Below are positions 16,805-25,475 of a stretch of DNA of 64,000 nucleotides, piece by piece. The translations under genes and the position numbers were made by a program. The stretch spans positions 62,001 through 126,000 of the forward strand of contig NZ_JBAIYU010000014.1 of NCBI RefSeq assembly GCF_036763085.1. The letters are read 5' to 3'. The DNA is from JBAIYU01 sp036763085 (GTDB lineage Bacteria; Bacillota; Negativicutes; DSM-1736; Dendrosporobacteraceae). Numbering within the stretch: position 1 is the stretch's first letter; every line of letters starts with the position of its first letter. Below the pieces are notes generated by a model. The model did no database searches. It had not been told where the DNA came from and saw nothing but the letters and a program-made list of their open reading frames with translations.

Positions 16805-16851
16805 AAAAAACCGTCCAAGCTATTATATTTTAGCTGGGCGGTTTTTGTTTT
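16805..16851 (+). terminator. Terminator of spo0A
   Basis: AAAACCGTCCAAGCTA pairs with TAGCTGGGCGGTTTT (one bulged base and one G·U pair) and is followed by TGTTTTT. Confidence 0.85.
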
Positions 16852-16993
16852 TACCTGATTCTAATGTATTGCGCATGATAGCAGTTTTTACGACGAAGCA
16901 AATTATGGCAGGAGTTTTTTCGATGAGGCTGAATAAAATACTGATAAACTCTGTATGTTATTAATGTTTAGTATGAGTTTGCAATATTGAAAA

Positions 16994-17122
16994 CTAATTT
17001 AATTTGGAGCTTATCAATTCTTTAACAGTAAGATATCTTTTTTGTGCTTCGCGAAGATAGCGACAAACATCTTTAGCTTTACCTGTAATATGCATGCTAT
17101 GATGCATTATTATTATTTGCAT
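16994..17122 (-). CDS. mciZ: Z-ring formation inhibitor MciZ-like small protein
   Basis: A 42-residue gene on the minus strand starts at ATG 17122 after a strong ribosome site (AGGGAGGGATATCC) and ends with TAG at 16994–16996. The core ITGKAKDVCRYLREAQKRY, then LTVKELISSK, follows from memory the pattern of Bacillus MciZ (VGKA…I…L.EY.R.F..VKDWIS). MciZ is a mother-cell peptide that caps FtsZ filaments and blocks Z-ring assembly during sporulation. In Bacillus it lies beside nudF, and here it is divergent from nudF by 63 bp. A sigma-E-like promoter lies just upstream. The identification rests on both sequence and synteny. Confidence 0.82.
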   Translation of the reverse strand: MQIIIMHHSMHITGKAKDVCRYLREAQKRYLTVKELISSKLN

Positions 17123-17142
17123 GGATATCCCTCCCTGCAAAT

Positions 17143-17171
17143 AATATATGAAATGTTTAGGTAAAGTATAC
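17143..17171 (-). promoter_or_regulatory. Candidate sigma-E promoter of mciZ
   Basis: On the minus strand GTATACT (17171–17165) resembles the sigma-E -35 at about five of seven positions, and CATATATT (17150–17143) matches the -10 CATACANT at seven of eight, with a 14-bp spacer. The transcript start would fall near the mciZ ribosome site, so the leader would be very short. Confidence 0.45.
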
Positions 17172-17185
17172 CAGGAGGTATTTTT

Positions 17186-17713
17186 GTGAATAAATTAGAA
17201 GAAAAATTTATTAGGTCTGAGGAAATATTTAACGGCAAACTTCTTACAGTCCGTCGTGATACGGTAAAACTACCAAATGGTAAGGAGGCAACTCGGGAAC
17301 TAATTGAGCACCCAGGTGCGGTAGCGGTTGTTCCAATTCTAAATGATGGCTCAATATTATTAGTGCGCCAGTTCCGATATCCTGTTGGTAGAGTTACACT
17401 TGAAATTCCAGCTGGCAAGTTAGATAAGGGTGAAGAACCTGATGATTGTGCAAAAAGGGAATTAGAAGAAGAGACTGGTTATAAAGCAAATAAACTGAGA
17501 CGTTTATCCTCAATCCTTACAACTCCCGGTTTTACTAACGAAGTAATTCACTTATATGTAGCGGAAGAGTTAATTTTAGCAGAGCAGTGCCCCGATGAAG
17601 ATGAGTTTATTGACGTAGAAGTATTTACAAAAGAACAAATAAGAACACTGATAAAATCTGGGGAAATATCTGACGCCAAATCATTACTAGGTCTACTGTT
17701 AGCCGGTTTTTAA
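17186..17713 (+). CDS. nudF: ADP-ribose pyrophosphatase (Nudix hydrolase)
   Basis: The 175-residue product carries a Nudix box at about residues 77–99 (GKLDKGEEPDDCAKRELEEE, then TGY), with the upstream RQFRYPVGRVTLEIPAG typical of ADP-ribose hydrolases. It cleaves ADP-ribose to AMP and ribose 5-phosphate. The start is GTG at 17186, 7 bp after CAGGAGGT. It overlaps nothing but is followed after 1 bp by the endonuclease Q gene, so they are coupled, and spoIIM follows in the same direction. Confidence 0.95.
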   Translation: MNKLEEKFIRSEEIFNGKLLTVRRDTVKLPNGKEATRELIEHPGAVAVVPILNDGSILLVRQFRYPVGRVTLEIPAGKLDKGEEPDDCAKRELEEETGYKANKLRRLSSILTTPGFTNEVIHLYVAEELILAEQCPDEDEFIDVEVFTKEQIRTLIKSGEISDAKSLLGLLLAGF

Positions 17714-17714
17714 A

Positions 17715-18908
17715 ATGAAAAGAATTTTCGCTGACTTACACATACACGTAGGGATAAGTGAGCAAGGGCAATGGGTAAAGATTCCAACATCCAGGCGACT
17801 AACAATTCGGAATATTTTTAATGAATCAATTCATAGAAAAGGTTTAGATTTAATTGGAGTTGTCGACGCGTTATCGCCATTAGTTCTTGAAGATTTAGAA
17901 CGCTTAGAAGCAAAAGGACTGCTTTTGCTTCTAAGCGGTGGAGGTTATAGATACAAAGGTATTCTTACGGTACTCTTAGGCGCAGAAATTGAAACAACTG
18001 AAGTAAACGGTGGACAGGCCCATAGTTTAATATTTCTTCCAAGCATTTCTGAAATGAGAGAGTTTTGTGTGCGTATGTCTAGGCATATTAAAAATATTAA
18101 TTTAAGCTCCCAGAATGCACATATGACTCTTGGTGATTTAATTAATATAGCTAGTGAGCATGAAGCAATGATAATACCAGCACATATATTTACGCCACAT
18201 AAGAGTCTTTTTGGTGTCTGTTGTGATTCTCTTGAACAAATATTAACAGATAATCAGATAGATAAAATTACGGCAGTAGAGCTGGGATTGAGTGCTGACA
18301 GTGTGATGGGTGATCGAATTGCGGGATTAGATCAATTTAGCTTTCTCTCGAATTCAGATGCTCACTCTTTAGAAAAAATCGCTAGAGAATATAATGTTAT
18401 CTCTGTAGCAGATTCAAACTATACCGAATTTTACAAAGCATGTCTTCGTAAAGAAGGCAGGCAAATTTCAGTGAACTATGGATTAAATCCTCGTTTAGGT
18501 AAATATTATCGAACTTTCTGCGCTTATTGTGGAACAGCAAGACCAGAAGAAGCTATTTCCATATCATCTTGTTACCATTGCGGAAAAAGTAAATATATTA
18601 AAGGTGTAAAGGATAGAATCGATGAAATAGCCTTCAAAGGGTTGATAAATCAACCCCAATATCGTGCCCCCTATATTTATCAAATTCCGCTTGAATTTTT
18701 GCCTGGTATCGGCAAAAAAACAATAGAAAAATTATTACACGAATTTGGCACAGAAATCAATATATTACACAGAGTAACCTTTAATCAGCTGATTTCAGCT
18801 ATCGGTGAGCGGTTAGCAAAAGAAATTGAAACTGCGCGTACTGGACAGGCAAATATAATTGACGGAGGCGGTGGAATATACGGTCGCATTTTCAAAAACT
18901 TAATATAG
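17715..18908 (+). CDS. Endonuclease Q (PHP-domain DNA repair protein)
   Basis: The 397-residue product has a PHP domain opening with IFADLHIHVG (metal-binding His) and LLGAEIETTE. A four-cysteine zinc knuckle follows (CAYCGTARPEEAISISSCYH, then CG). A helix-hairpin-helix region near the C-terminus has FLPGIGKKTIEKLL. This layout matches EndoQ (TIGR00375), which nicks DNA 5' of deaminated bases such as uracil and hypoxanthine, and was first characterised in archaea and some bacteria. It sits between nudF and spoIIM, suggesting a housekeeping repair role or one in the spore line. Confidence 0.9.
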   Translation: MKRIFADLHIHVGISEQGQWVKIPTSRRLTIRNIFNESIHRKGLDLIGVVDALSPLVLEDLERLEAKGLLLLLSGGGYRYKGILTVLLGAEIETTEVNGGQAHSLIFLPSISEMREFCVRMSRHIKNINLSSQNAHMTLGDLINIASEHEAMIIPAHIFTPHKSLFGVCCDSLEQILTDNQIDKITAVELGLSADSVMGDRIAGLDQFSFLSNSDAHSLEKIAREYNVISVADSNYTEFYKACLRKEGRQISVNYGLNPRLGKYYRTFCAYCGTARPEEAISISSCYHCGKSKYIKGVKDRIDEIAFKGLINQPQYRAPYIYQIPLEFLPGIGKKTIEKLLHEFGTEINILHRVTFNQLISAIGERLAKEIETARTGQANIIDGGGGIYGRIFKNLI

Positions 18909-18976
18909 GACAAATTGGTCTAAAGGCTCTCAGCCCTGCATAGATTGTAACAGGTCATGAGCAGGGAGGAGCGCGA

Positions 18977-19615
18977 ATGTTAGGCTATTTTCGACAAGGT
19001 TTGGGCGATTACTTAAAATCAAATATAGTTGCCTATTTTTTTATAATATTAATTTTTATTGTCGGGATAGTGGTTGGAGCGCTTGCCGTTAAAACCCTTC
19101 CAGATGAGCAGAAAACAGAACTGATAAGTTATTTAAGAATTCTATTTAACGGTTTAACAAAAGGAACCGACGGTGTTGGGGATATTTCTAATATGTTAGG
19201 CACCGTGATAATAAACAATGTTAAAACAATAGTGTTAATGTTTATATTAGGGTTCACTGTTATAGGAATTCCATTTGTTTTGTTTATGGTTTTTACAAGG
19301 GGTTTTATAATCGGATTTACTGTTGGGTTCCTTGTAAATGAGTACGTTATGAAAGGACTGCTGTTTGCATTAGCATCGGTGCTGCCGCATAATTTTTTAG
19401 CCGTCCCAGCTATTGTGATAACAGGAGTATCGGCAATTGCATTTTCTTTAAAACTTATAAGACGAAAAACAAATGGCAGAAGTAATATATTTTCTGAATC
19501 ACTTATATACACTGGTATATGTATAACTATGATGGTTGTTATGGTTATAGCAGCAGTTATTGAAGTCTATGTGTCTCCAGTTTTTATGAAACTTGTTGCG
19601 GGTATTCTGTTATGA
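18977..19615 (+). CDS. spoIIM: Stage II sporulation protein M
   Basis: The 212-residue product is a polytopic membrane protein with about five segments, including IIINNVKTIVLMFILGF and LLFALASVLPHNFLAVPAI. The loop LPHNFLAVPA is the typical SpoIIM/DUF95 motif. SpoIIM, with SpoIID and SpoIIP, drives engulfment of the forespore by the mother cell. The ATG follows GCAGGGAGGAG. A CATAGATT box upstream resembles a sigma-E -10 but no convincing -35 is present. A 20-bp terminator stem follows. Confidence 0.92.
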   Translation: MLGYFRQGLGDYLKSNIVAYFFIILIFIVGIVVGALAVKTLPDEQKTELISYLRILFNGLTKGTDGVGDISNMLGTVIINNVKTIVLMFILGFTVIGIPFVLFMVFTRGFIIGFTVGFLVNEYVMKGLLFALASVLPHNFLAVPAIVITGVSAIAFSLKLIRRKTNGRSNIFSESLIYTGICITMMVVMVIAAVIEVYVSPVFMKLVAGILL

Positions 19616-19630
19616 AATGAAAATAATGCA

Positions 19631-19682
19631 AAGTGCACCTCAATGTTAGAGTGGTCTAAACATTGAGGTGCACTTATATTTT
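19631..19682 (+). terminator. Terminator of spoIIM
   Basis: A long stem of 20 bp with a single bulge (19631–19650 with 19655–19675) is followed by ATATTTTATT. Confidence 0.88.
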
Positions 19683-19872
19683 ATTGACTTTGAGTTTAGA
19701 TTATCATCACTTTTTGGGCACAAACGTCCGACCAGCTTTTTCAGAACCATAATAATAAAGTAAGATATTTATTCTTATGTCTTAGTACAATTTTCATAAT
19801 CAGCATGAATAAAATTGCTGCAAACCGAATAATTATGATATTAAGTTAAGCAGTTGAAAGTGAGGTGGGGGA

Positions 19873-20076
19873 ATGGTAGTTGTTTTTCCATGGAGTAGTT
19901 TCATAAAAAAAGTCAGGATCTGTTTGCGAATAATTATATTAGCTGTTTTTCTCTTCTACATTCTACCCAAACTCCTGAGTCAATTATGGATCATTAATAA
20001 TATGGAACCTAAAATTAAGCCCGAATATTTGGAAAAACCACTGCGAGTTATGGATAGTATAATTAAGAAGGTCTAA
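19873..20076 (+). CDS. YqzK/DUF4227-like small membrane protein
   Basis: The 67-residue product has one membrane segment (about 14–35) preceded by basic residues and followed by a Lys/Pro/Glu-rich tail. In Bacillus a similar one-segment protein (YqzK, DUF4227) lies just upstream of xerD, as here. Function is unknown. The ATG at 19873 follows GAGGTGGGGG. Assignment to the family is from length, topology and position, not from a clear motif. Confidence 0.65.
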   Translation: MVVVFPWSSFIKKVRICLRIIILAVFLFYILPKLLSQLWIINNMEPKIKPEYLEKPLRVMDSIIKKV

Positions 20077-20106
20077 ATTACAAAAAAGGTAAATTAATAG
20101 TATATT

Positions 20107-20135
20107 TTGACAGTTAAATAAAGGAAATATAGATT
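20107..20135 (+). promoter_or_regulatory. Sigma-A promoter of xerD
   Basis: A perfect TTGACA (20107–20112) lies 17 bp before TAGATT (20130–20135), about 70 bp upstream of the xerD start. Confidence 0.6.
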
Positions 20136-20207
20136 TTATGTGGAATAGCTTCAATGTAAAGCTTAGGCTATAAGGACCGGAAATCCGGAAAAAAGGGTGG
20201 TAAAGAG

Positions 20208-21095
20208 ATGGAAGGTTATGTTAATGAGTTTATTAACTATCTTGCGGTTGAACGCGGCTTAGCGCAAAATACTCTTGAGTCTTATGGAAGAGATTTACGT
20301 CAATTTGAAACTTACCTGCAGAGCGGCAAAATGGAAATACTTAAAGATTCTAATCGCAACACCATCCTAGGCTATTTAAGTAATCTTCAGTCAAAAGGTC
20401 GTGCCGTTTCTACAATCTCCCGGAATCTAGCAGCTATTAAATCATTTTATCAATACTTAGTGCGCGAGCGCTATATAGATAAAGATCCAGCAGCTAATCT
20501 AGAATCACCAAAGCTTGAAAAGAAACTTCCCCGGATACTTGCGATCACAGAGGTGGAAGAATTACTCAAACAGCCTAATGTTCTTTTACCTACAGGTTTG
20601 CGTGATAAAGCCATGCTTGAGCTGCTTTACGCTACTGGAATAAGGGTTTCTGAACTAATTTCTTTAAATATATCCGATGTTAATCTTGATATGGGATATA
20701 TCAAGTGTTATGGAAAGGGTTCAAAGGAACGAATAGTTCCGCTAGGTTCTATTGCTGCGCGCTGTGTTCAGGATTTTATTAGTAAAGGCAGACCTAAATT
20801 AGTGCGTACATATGAAGAACCGGCACTATTTGTTAATCATCATGGCAATCGTCTTACCCGCCAAGGTTTCTGGAAAATAATAAAGAAGTATGCACAGGAA
20901 GCAAATATTACTAAAGAGATTACGCCTCACACATTACGGCATTCCTTTGCAACCCATTTATTGGAAAATGGTGCGGATTTAAGATCAGTACAAGAAATGC
21001 TGGGTCATGCTGATATTTCTACGACTCAAATATATACTCATGTCACTAAAAACCGCTTGAAAGAAGTGTATGATAAAGCTCATCCACGTGCATAA
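20208..21095 (+). CDS. xerD: Site-specific tyrosine recombinase XerD
   Basis: The 295-residue recombinase has the N-terminal SAM-like DNA-binding domain (1–90) and the catalytic domain with the tetrad in order: Arg in ATGIRVSEL (about 143), HTLRHSFATHL (His and Arg near 243–246), His in EMLGHADIS, and Tyr in QIYTHV (near 280). XerD with XerC resolves chromosome dimers at dif. The ATG follows AAAGGGTGG. The neighbours deoB and pdp follow the order seen in Bacillus (xerD-deoB-pdp). Confidence 0.96.
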   Translation: MEGYVNEFINYLAVERGLAQNTLESYGRDLRQFETYLQSGKMEILKDSNRNTILGYLSNLQSKGRAVSTISRNLAAIKSFYQYLVRERYIDKDPAANLESPKLEKKLPRILAITEVEELLKQPNVLLPTGLRDKAMLELLYATGIRVSELISLNISDVNLDMGYIKCYGKGSKERIVPLGSIAARCVQDFISKGRPKLVRTYEEPALFVNHHGNRLTRQGFWKIIKKYAQEANITKEITPHTLRHSFATHLLENGADLRSVQEMLGHADISTTQIYTHVTKNRLKEVYDKAHPRA

Positions 21096-21149
21096 TAATT
21101 TTATCCTCAGTATAACTTTCTTAAATGCAGAATAAGTGGTAAGTATCGA

Positions 21150-21190
21150 CTTGCGCTATCGCTAAGGATCGGCACAAGCCGTCTTTTCAT
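21150..21190 (+). repeat. Conserved hairpin element, copy 2 of 3
   Basis: CTTGCGC and GCACAAG flank a loop with CGCTAAGGATCG, and GCCGTCTTTTC follows, very like copy 1. One arm position is a C/A mismatch. It lies about 45 bp upstream of the deoB ribosome site. Confidence 0.6.
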
Positions 21191-21220
21191 TATTAATTTT
21201 TAACAAGGGAGTAATAAGCG

Positions 21221-22417
21221 TTGTTTAAACGAGTTATTATTTTAATACTAGATAGTGTTGGTATTGGCGCTGCGCCTGATGCTGCTGATTACGGTGACAG
21301 CGGCGTGAATACTTTGGCTAATATTGCTCGCTCACAAGGCGGGCTTTTCTTGCCTAATTTAGAAAAAATGGGATTAGGCAGCATAGCTGAAATTGCCGGT
21401 GTGAGAAATATCCAAACCCCGATAGCTAGCTTTGGCAAAATGGCAGAAATATCTAAGGGGAAAGATACGACGAGCGGTCATTGGGAATTAGGAGGATGCC
21501 CGACATTTACTTCTTTTCCAGTTTACCCTAAAGGTTTTCCAGATGACATTATTAATAAATTCAGCAATCTTATAGGAAGAAAAATTCTTGGAAATAAGGT
21601 TGCTTCTGGTACAGAAATTCTTGAGGAGCTTGGTGAACAACACATGTCGACAGGGTATCCGATTGTCTATACTTCTGCCGATAGTGTTTTTCAGATTGCC
21701 GCCCATGAAGAGATAATACCATTAACCGAATTATATGAAATGTGCAAGATAGCTCGTGAGAAAGTATGTATAGGAGAACATGCCGTAGGTAGAATTATTG
21801 CTCGTCCATTTATCGGAATACCTGGCAATTTTGTTCGTACATCAAATCGCCATGATTATAGTCTTACTCCACCTGAGAATACGGTCTTAGATATTATGAA
21901 AGCAGCCGGGTTTTCAGTAACTGGGGTTGGTAAAATATCGGATATTTTTGCAAATCGCGGTATAACCAGGTCTATATCAACAATTTCCAACGATCATGGA
22001 ATGGAAGTACTAGTAGGCTTAGTAAAAGAAGATACAGAAAGTGATTTAATATTAGCAAATCTTGTAGACTTTGACAGTAAATATGGGCATAGAAATGATG
22101 CGGCTGGCTACGCTAAAGCGTTAGAAAAGTTTGACGAAGATCTAGCTCGTCTGCTTCAGGAACTTAAACAAGACGATTTACTGATTATAACCGCCGATCA
22201 TGGTTGTGATCCAACAACTCCTGGAACAGACCACACTAGAGAATATGTACCACTTTTAGTTTACGGCAAAAAAACAAGTATTACTAACCTTGGTATACGT
22301 TCTACTTTTGCAGATGTTGCAGCAACTGTAGCTCAAAACTTTAGTCAACAAAAGCTTGCGTATGGAACTAGTTTTTTGCCTGATATCATAAGGGGAACAG
22401 TCAATGAGAATGCTTGA
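21221..22417 (+). CDS. deoB: Phosphopentomutase
   Basis: The 398-residue product belongs to the alkaline phosphatase superfamily. LILDSVGIGAAPDA at the N-terminus carries the metal-binding Asp, KGKDTTSGHWELGG carries the nucleophilic Thr, and TADHGCDPTTPGTDHTRE completes the metal site. It interconverts ribose or deoxyribose 1- and 5-phosphates in nucleoside salvage. The start is TTG at 21221, 8 bp after AAGGGAG. The gene overlaps pdp, which acts in the same pathway. Confidence 0.97.
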   Translation: MFKRVIILILDSVGIGAAPDAADYGDSGVNTLANIARSQGGLFLPNLEKMGLGSIAEIAGVRNIQTPIASFGKMAEISKGKDTTSGHWELGGCPTFTSFPVYPKGFPDDIINKFSNLIGRKILGNKVASGTEILEELGEQHMSTGYPIVYTSADSVFQIAAHEEIIPLTELYEMCKIAREKVCIGEHAVGRIIARPFIGIPGNFVRTSNRHDYSLTPPENTVLDIMKAAGFSVTGVGKISDIFANRGITRSISTISNDHGMEVLVGLVKEDTESDLILANLVDFDSKYGHRNDAAGYAKALEKFDEDLARLLQELKQDDLLIITADHGCDPTTPGTDHTREYVPLLVYGKKTSITNLGIRSTFADVAATVAQNFSQQKLAYGTSFLPDIIRGTVNENA

Positions 22418-23729
22418 TATAATTGCGCAAAAGCGTAATAAACAAAATCTCAGCAGTCAAGAGATAAGACAAGTTATCAGAGAGTATACTGGTGATTTAA
22501 TTCCTGACTATCAGATGGCGGCCTTTTTAATGGCAGTGTGCATAAATGGTATGACATACGAAGAAACGGCTGAGATGACTTTAGCCATGGCGGAGTCAGG
22601 CAAAAAGTTAGATTTAAGTGATATTTCTGGTATAAAAGTTGACAAACATAGTACTGGTGGAGTAGCAGACACGACAACACTAATCTTAGCTCCGCTAGCT
22701 GCTTCGGCGGGTGTTCCGGTAGCTAAAATGTCAGGACGTGGATTGGGATTTACTGGTGGAACTATTGATAAACTTGAGTCTATTCCTGGTTTCAGGACTT
22801 CACTTCCTTATGAAGAATTTATTGCAAATGTCAGGAAACATAATTTGGCTCTTTGTAGTCAAAGCAATGATATTGCCCCTGCTGACGGGAAAATTTACGC
22901 ACTGCGAGATGTAACTGCTACGGTAGAAAGCATTCCTTTAATCGCTTCGTCTATTATGAGTAAGAAAATTGCCGCGGGGGCGGATAAAATACTCCTAGAT
23001 GTTAAAGTGGGTAGTGGTGCTTTCATGAAAGACCTAGATAGCGCAATTTTATTAGCCGAAACCATGGTCAAAATAGGCGATATTGTCGGCCGGGAAACCA
23101 GAGCTGTATTGACTAGTATGGATGAACCGCTTGGTTTTGCTATTGGAAACAGTATCGAGATAACTGAGGCTATAGATGTATTATCAGGGCGAGGCAAAGA
23201 TTCTTTGCGGCATTTATGCCTAACCTTAGGAGCTCATATGCTTCATATGGCAAATTTAGCATCGAATGAGAGCGAAGGTTATGCTGAATTAGAAAAACTT
23301 CTTGGAAACGGAGAAGCCTTGCAAAAATTTGGCGAATTTATTTCGGCGCAAGGTGGCGATCCTAATATTATTAAAAATAAGAGCTTGCTTCCACAAGCCA
23401 AATATGAAGAAGACGTTAAAAGTAATCATTTAGGATTTGTACAAAAAATTGATGTTGCAAAAATCGGTTCGATAGCAACCATATTAGGTGCCGGGCGTGA
23501 ATATAAGGGTCAAGAAATTGATTTAGCTGCTGGTATGACCATGCGTTGTTGTATTGGTGATTACATTAGTGCAAATGATGTATTAGCAACTATTCATTCT
23601 AATAATAAAGAAAAGATGGAAGTTGCGCGAAATATGATAATTCAGGCTATAACAATAGGAAATACTAAGCCGGTAAAACCGCAGCTAATTTTGGGATTAG
23701 TCGATAAATATGGTTTCCAAAAATTATAA
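22404..23729 (+). CDS. pdp: Pyrimidine-nucleoside phosphorylase
   Basis: The 441-residue product carries the thymidine phosphorylase family signature KHSTGGVADTTTL near residue 80 and SGRGLGFTGGTIDKLE. It cleaves uridine and thymidine to bases and pentose 1-phosphates, feeding DeoB. The ATG at 22404 lies inside the deoB end after AAGGGGA (14-bp overlap). A terminator follows the stop, so deoB-pdp closes a transcription unit. Confidence 0.96.
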   Translation: MRMLDIIAQKRNKQNLSSQEIRQVIREYTGDLIPDYQMAAFLMAVCINGMTYEETAEMTLAMAESGKKLDLSDISGIKVDKHSTGGVADTTTLILAPLAASAGVPVAKMSGRGLGFTGGTIDKLESIPGFRTSLPYEEFIANVRKHNLALCSQSNDIAPADGKIYALRDVTATVESIPLIASSIMSKKIAAGADKILLDVKVGSGAFMKDLDSAILLAETMVKIGDIVGRETRAVLTSMDEPLGFAIGNSIEITEAIDVLSGRGKDSLRHLCLTLGAHMLHMANLASNESEGYAELEKLLGNGEALQKFGEFISAQGGDPNIIKNKSLLPQAKYEEDVKSNHLGFVQKIDVAKIGSIATILGAGREYKGQEIDLAAGMTMRCCIGDYISANDVLATIHSNNKEKMEVARNMIIQAITIGNTKPVKPQLILGLVDKYGFQKL

Positions 23730-23744
23730 TTGCCTATAAAACGT

Positions 23745-23780
23745 AAAGATCAGCTTTCGAGCTGATCTTTGTTGTATTTT
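23745..23780 (+). terminator. Terminator of deoB-pdp
   Basis: A perfect 11-bp stem (23745–23755 with 23760–23770) with a TTCG tetraloop is followed by GTTGTATTTT. Confidence 0.88.
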
Positions 23781-23853
23781 CCAGTGTATGCAGTTTTCAA
23801 GTTGGTTAACCTAAAACAAACTAATGTATGCAAATGAAAGGAGTGTTAATGTT

Positions 23854-25029
23854 ATGCGCCGATTGCATCCAAGAAGGTTATGTCTAGTAGTTGCTTTCGT
23901 GTTTCTTGTAGTTAATATCCTTGGCTCAATAACTTTTGCAGCTGAACCGAAAAGATCTGCAGCACAGCTTGATACAACAGCAGAATCAGCAATACTAATG
24001 GATGCCAACGGAACCGTGCTTTATGAAAAAGACTCTCACAAAAGATTACCACCAGCGAGTGTTACCAAAGCTATGACACTATTGTTAGCCGTGGAGGCAG
24101 TTGAACAAGGTAAAGTAAAGCTTACAGATACTGTTACTACCTCAGAAGGAGCTTGGAAACAAGGTGGTTCTCAGATTTGGCTAGAACCTGGCGAGTCAAT
24201 GACTATGCATGAAATGCTCATTGCTTTGGCAGTAGTAAGCGCAAACGATGCCGCATTCTCCGTTATGGAACATATCTATGGCAATGAACAGGCAGCAGTA
24301 GACGCAATGAATAAGCGGGCCCAAGCTTTGGGCTTAAACGATACTCATTTTGCAAATGTTAACGGATTACCTATTTCAGATCACTATATGAGTGCCTATG
24401 ATACTGCATTAATTGTAAAAGAAGCTGTCCGTCACCCTCTATATATGGAATTATGCAGCATCAAAGAGTACTGGTTGCGTGGTGGGAAAAACTGGCTGGT
24501 TAATACCAATAAACTTTTATGGTGGTATAAAGGCGCTGATGGACTAAAAACTGGCTGGACTGAAGAAGCAAAATATTGCTTTGCTGGCACAGCAAAAAGA
24601 GATGGACTAAGATTAATTTCTGTAGTTTTTGCAACTCCAGAACCTCGTTCGCATTTAAGAGAAAGTATGAAACTTTTGGATTGGGGTTTTGCTAATTTTT
24701 CTGCTATACCAATTGTAGAAGCCGGCGCTGTAGTAGAGAGATTAAAAGTAAATAAAGGTACTGAAAAAGAGGTTCAGCTGGTTGCTTCAGAAGATTTAAA
24801 TTTATTAATTGCAAAAGGACAAGGAAAAAATTTGCAAAAGAAAATAGTGGCTGAGCCGACAGTAAGTGCGCCTATCCAACAAGGACAAAAATACGGTGAA
24901 CTTATCGTCTTAAAAGATGGCAAAGAACTAGGAAAAGTTGACTTGATTGCCGAAAAAACGGTAGAAAAAGCAGGATTCTTCAAAATATTTCAGGATATGA
25001 TAGCAAATTTATTTAACATTAGTAATTAA
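23854..25029 (+). CDS. dacF: D-alanyl-D-alanine carboxypeptidase DacF
   Basis: The product is about 391 residues with an N-terminal signal peptide and the penicillin-binding motifs SVTK (active Ser in PPASVTKAMT), SAND, and KTG in GLKTGWTEEAK. The C-terminal beta-rich domain ends in an amphipathic helix (FFKIFQDMIANLFNI) that would anchor it to the outer face of the membrane. The family trims the terminal D-Ala of peptidoglycan pentapeptides. I prefer ATG 23854, about 11 bp after GAAAGGAG. In Bacillus dacF heads the spoIIA operon; here a terminator and a separate promoter follow it. A related paralog lies at 38852. Confidence 0.92.
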   Translation: MRRLHPRRLCLVVAFVFLVVNILGSITFAAEPKRSAAQLDTTAESAILMDANGTVLYEKDSHKRLPPASVTKAMTLLLAVEAVEQGKVKLTDTVTTSEGAWKQGGSQIWLEPGESMTMHEMLIALAVVSANDAAFSVMEHIYGNEQAAVDAMNKRAQALGLNDTHFANVNGLPISDHYMSAYDTALIVKEAVRHPLYMELCSIKEYWLRGGKNWLVNTNKLLWWYKGADGLKTGWTEEAKYCFAGTAKRDGLRLISVVFATPEPRSHLRESMKLLDWGFANFSAIPIVEAGAVVERLKVNKGTEKEVQLVASEDLNLLIAKGQGKNLQKKIVAEPTVSAPIQQGQKYGELIVLKDGKELGKVDLIAEKTVEKAGFFKIFQDMIANLFNISN

Positions 25030-25032
25030 TAC

Positions 25033-25061
25033 AAAAGCGGGAGTTATTCCCGCTTTTTTTT
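25033..25061 (+). terminator. Terminator of dacF
   Basis: GCGGGA pairs with TCCCGC, extended by flanking A and T runs, and nine Ts follow. Confidence 0.88.
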
Positions 25062-25069
25062 GTAAACTT

Positions 25070-25098
25070 GCAGGAAAAATTTTCCTGAAAGCGAATAT
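25070..25098 (+). promoter_or_regulatory. Sigma-H promoter of the spoIIA operon
   Basis: GCAGGAAAA (25070–25078) and AGCGAATAT (25090–25098) each match the sigma-H consensus (RNAGGAWWW and RNNGAATWW) at every defined position, with an 11-bp spacer. Only a weak 0A-like TTTGTAAAC overlaps upstream. Confidence 0.78.
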
Positions 25099-25129
25099 CT
25101 CTATTAGAGAATAGAAAGGGAGGAATAAC

Positions 25130-25465
25130 ATGAATATATCCACTTTGTTGCGACAAGGTGTTTTAATAGTTCGAGTTGAAGGTGAATTAGATATGCATGT
25201 TGCCGATGAATTTAGACAAAGAGTGGATGATGCGCTAGATTCGTGCGGTGCAAAAAATCTTATTTTAAATTTAGAAGGCGTTTCATTTATTGATAGTTCT
25301 GGACTTGGTGTTATATTAGGTCGTTATAAAAGAATCAGCAATAATGGCGGGAAAGTTTCTGCTACCAATGTTCAGTCGCAAGTTGCTAAAATCTTTGAAT
25401 TATCAGGATTGTTTAGAATTATGAAATTATATGAATCTGAAAATCAAGCCTTAGAGAGTTTATAA
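25130..25465 (+). CDS. spoIIAA: Anti-sigma F factor antagonist
   Basis: The 111-residue STAS-domain product has the phosphorylatable serine in FIDSSGLGVILG (about residues 54–64). Dephosphorylated SpoIIAA binds SpoIIAB and frees sigma-F in the forespore. The ATG follows GGGAGGAATAAC. It heads the spoIIA operon, 10 bp before spoIIAB, downstream of a near-perfect sigma-H promoter. Confidence 0.97.
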   Translation: MNISTLLRQGVLIVRVEGELDMHVADEFRQRVDDALDSCGAKNLILNLEGVSFIDSSGLGVILGRYKRISNNGGKVSATNVQSQVAKIFELSGLFRIMKLYESENQALESL

Positions 25466-25475
25466 GGAGGACATC

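Noticed and set aside
18936..18954. CATAGATT box as sigma-E promoter of spoIIM
   Set aside because: The -10 fits, but no -35 match is found at the right spacing; co-transcription with nudF is as likely.
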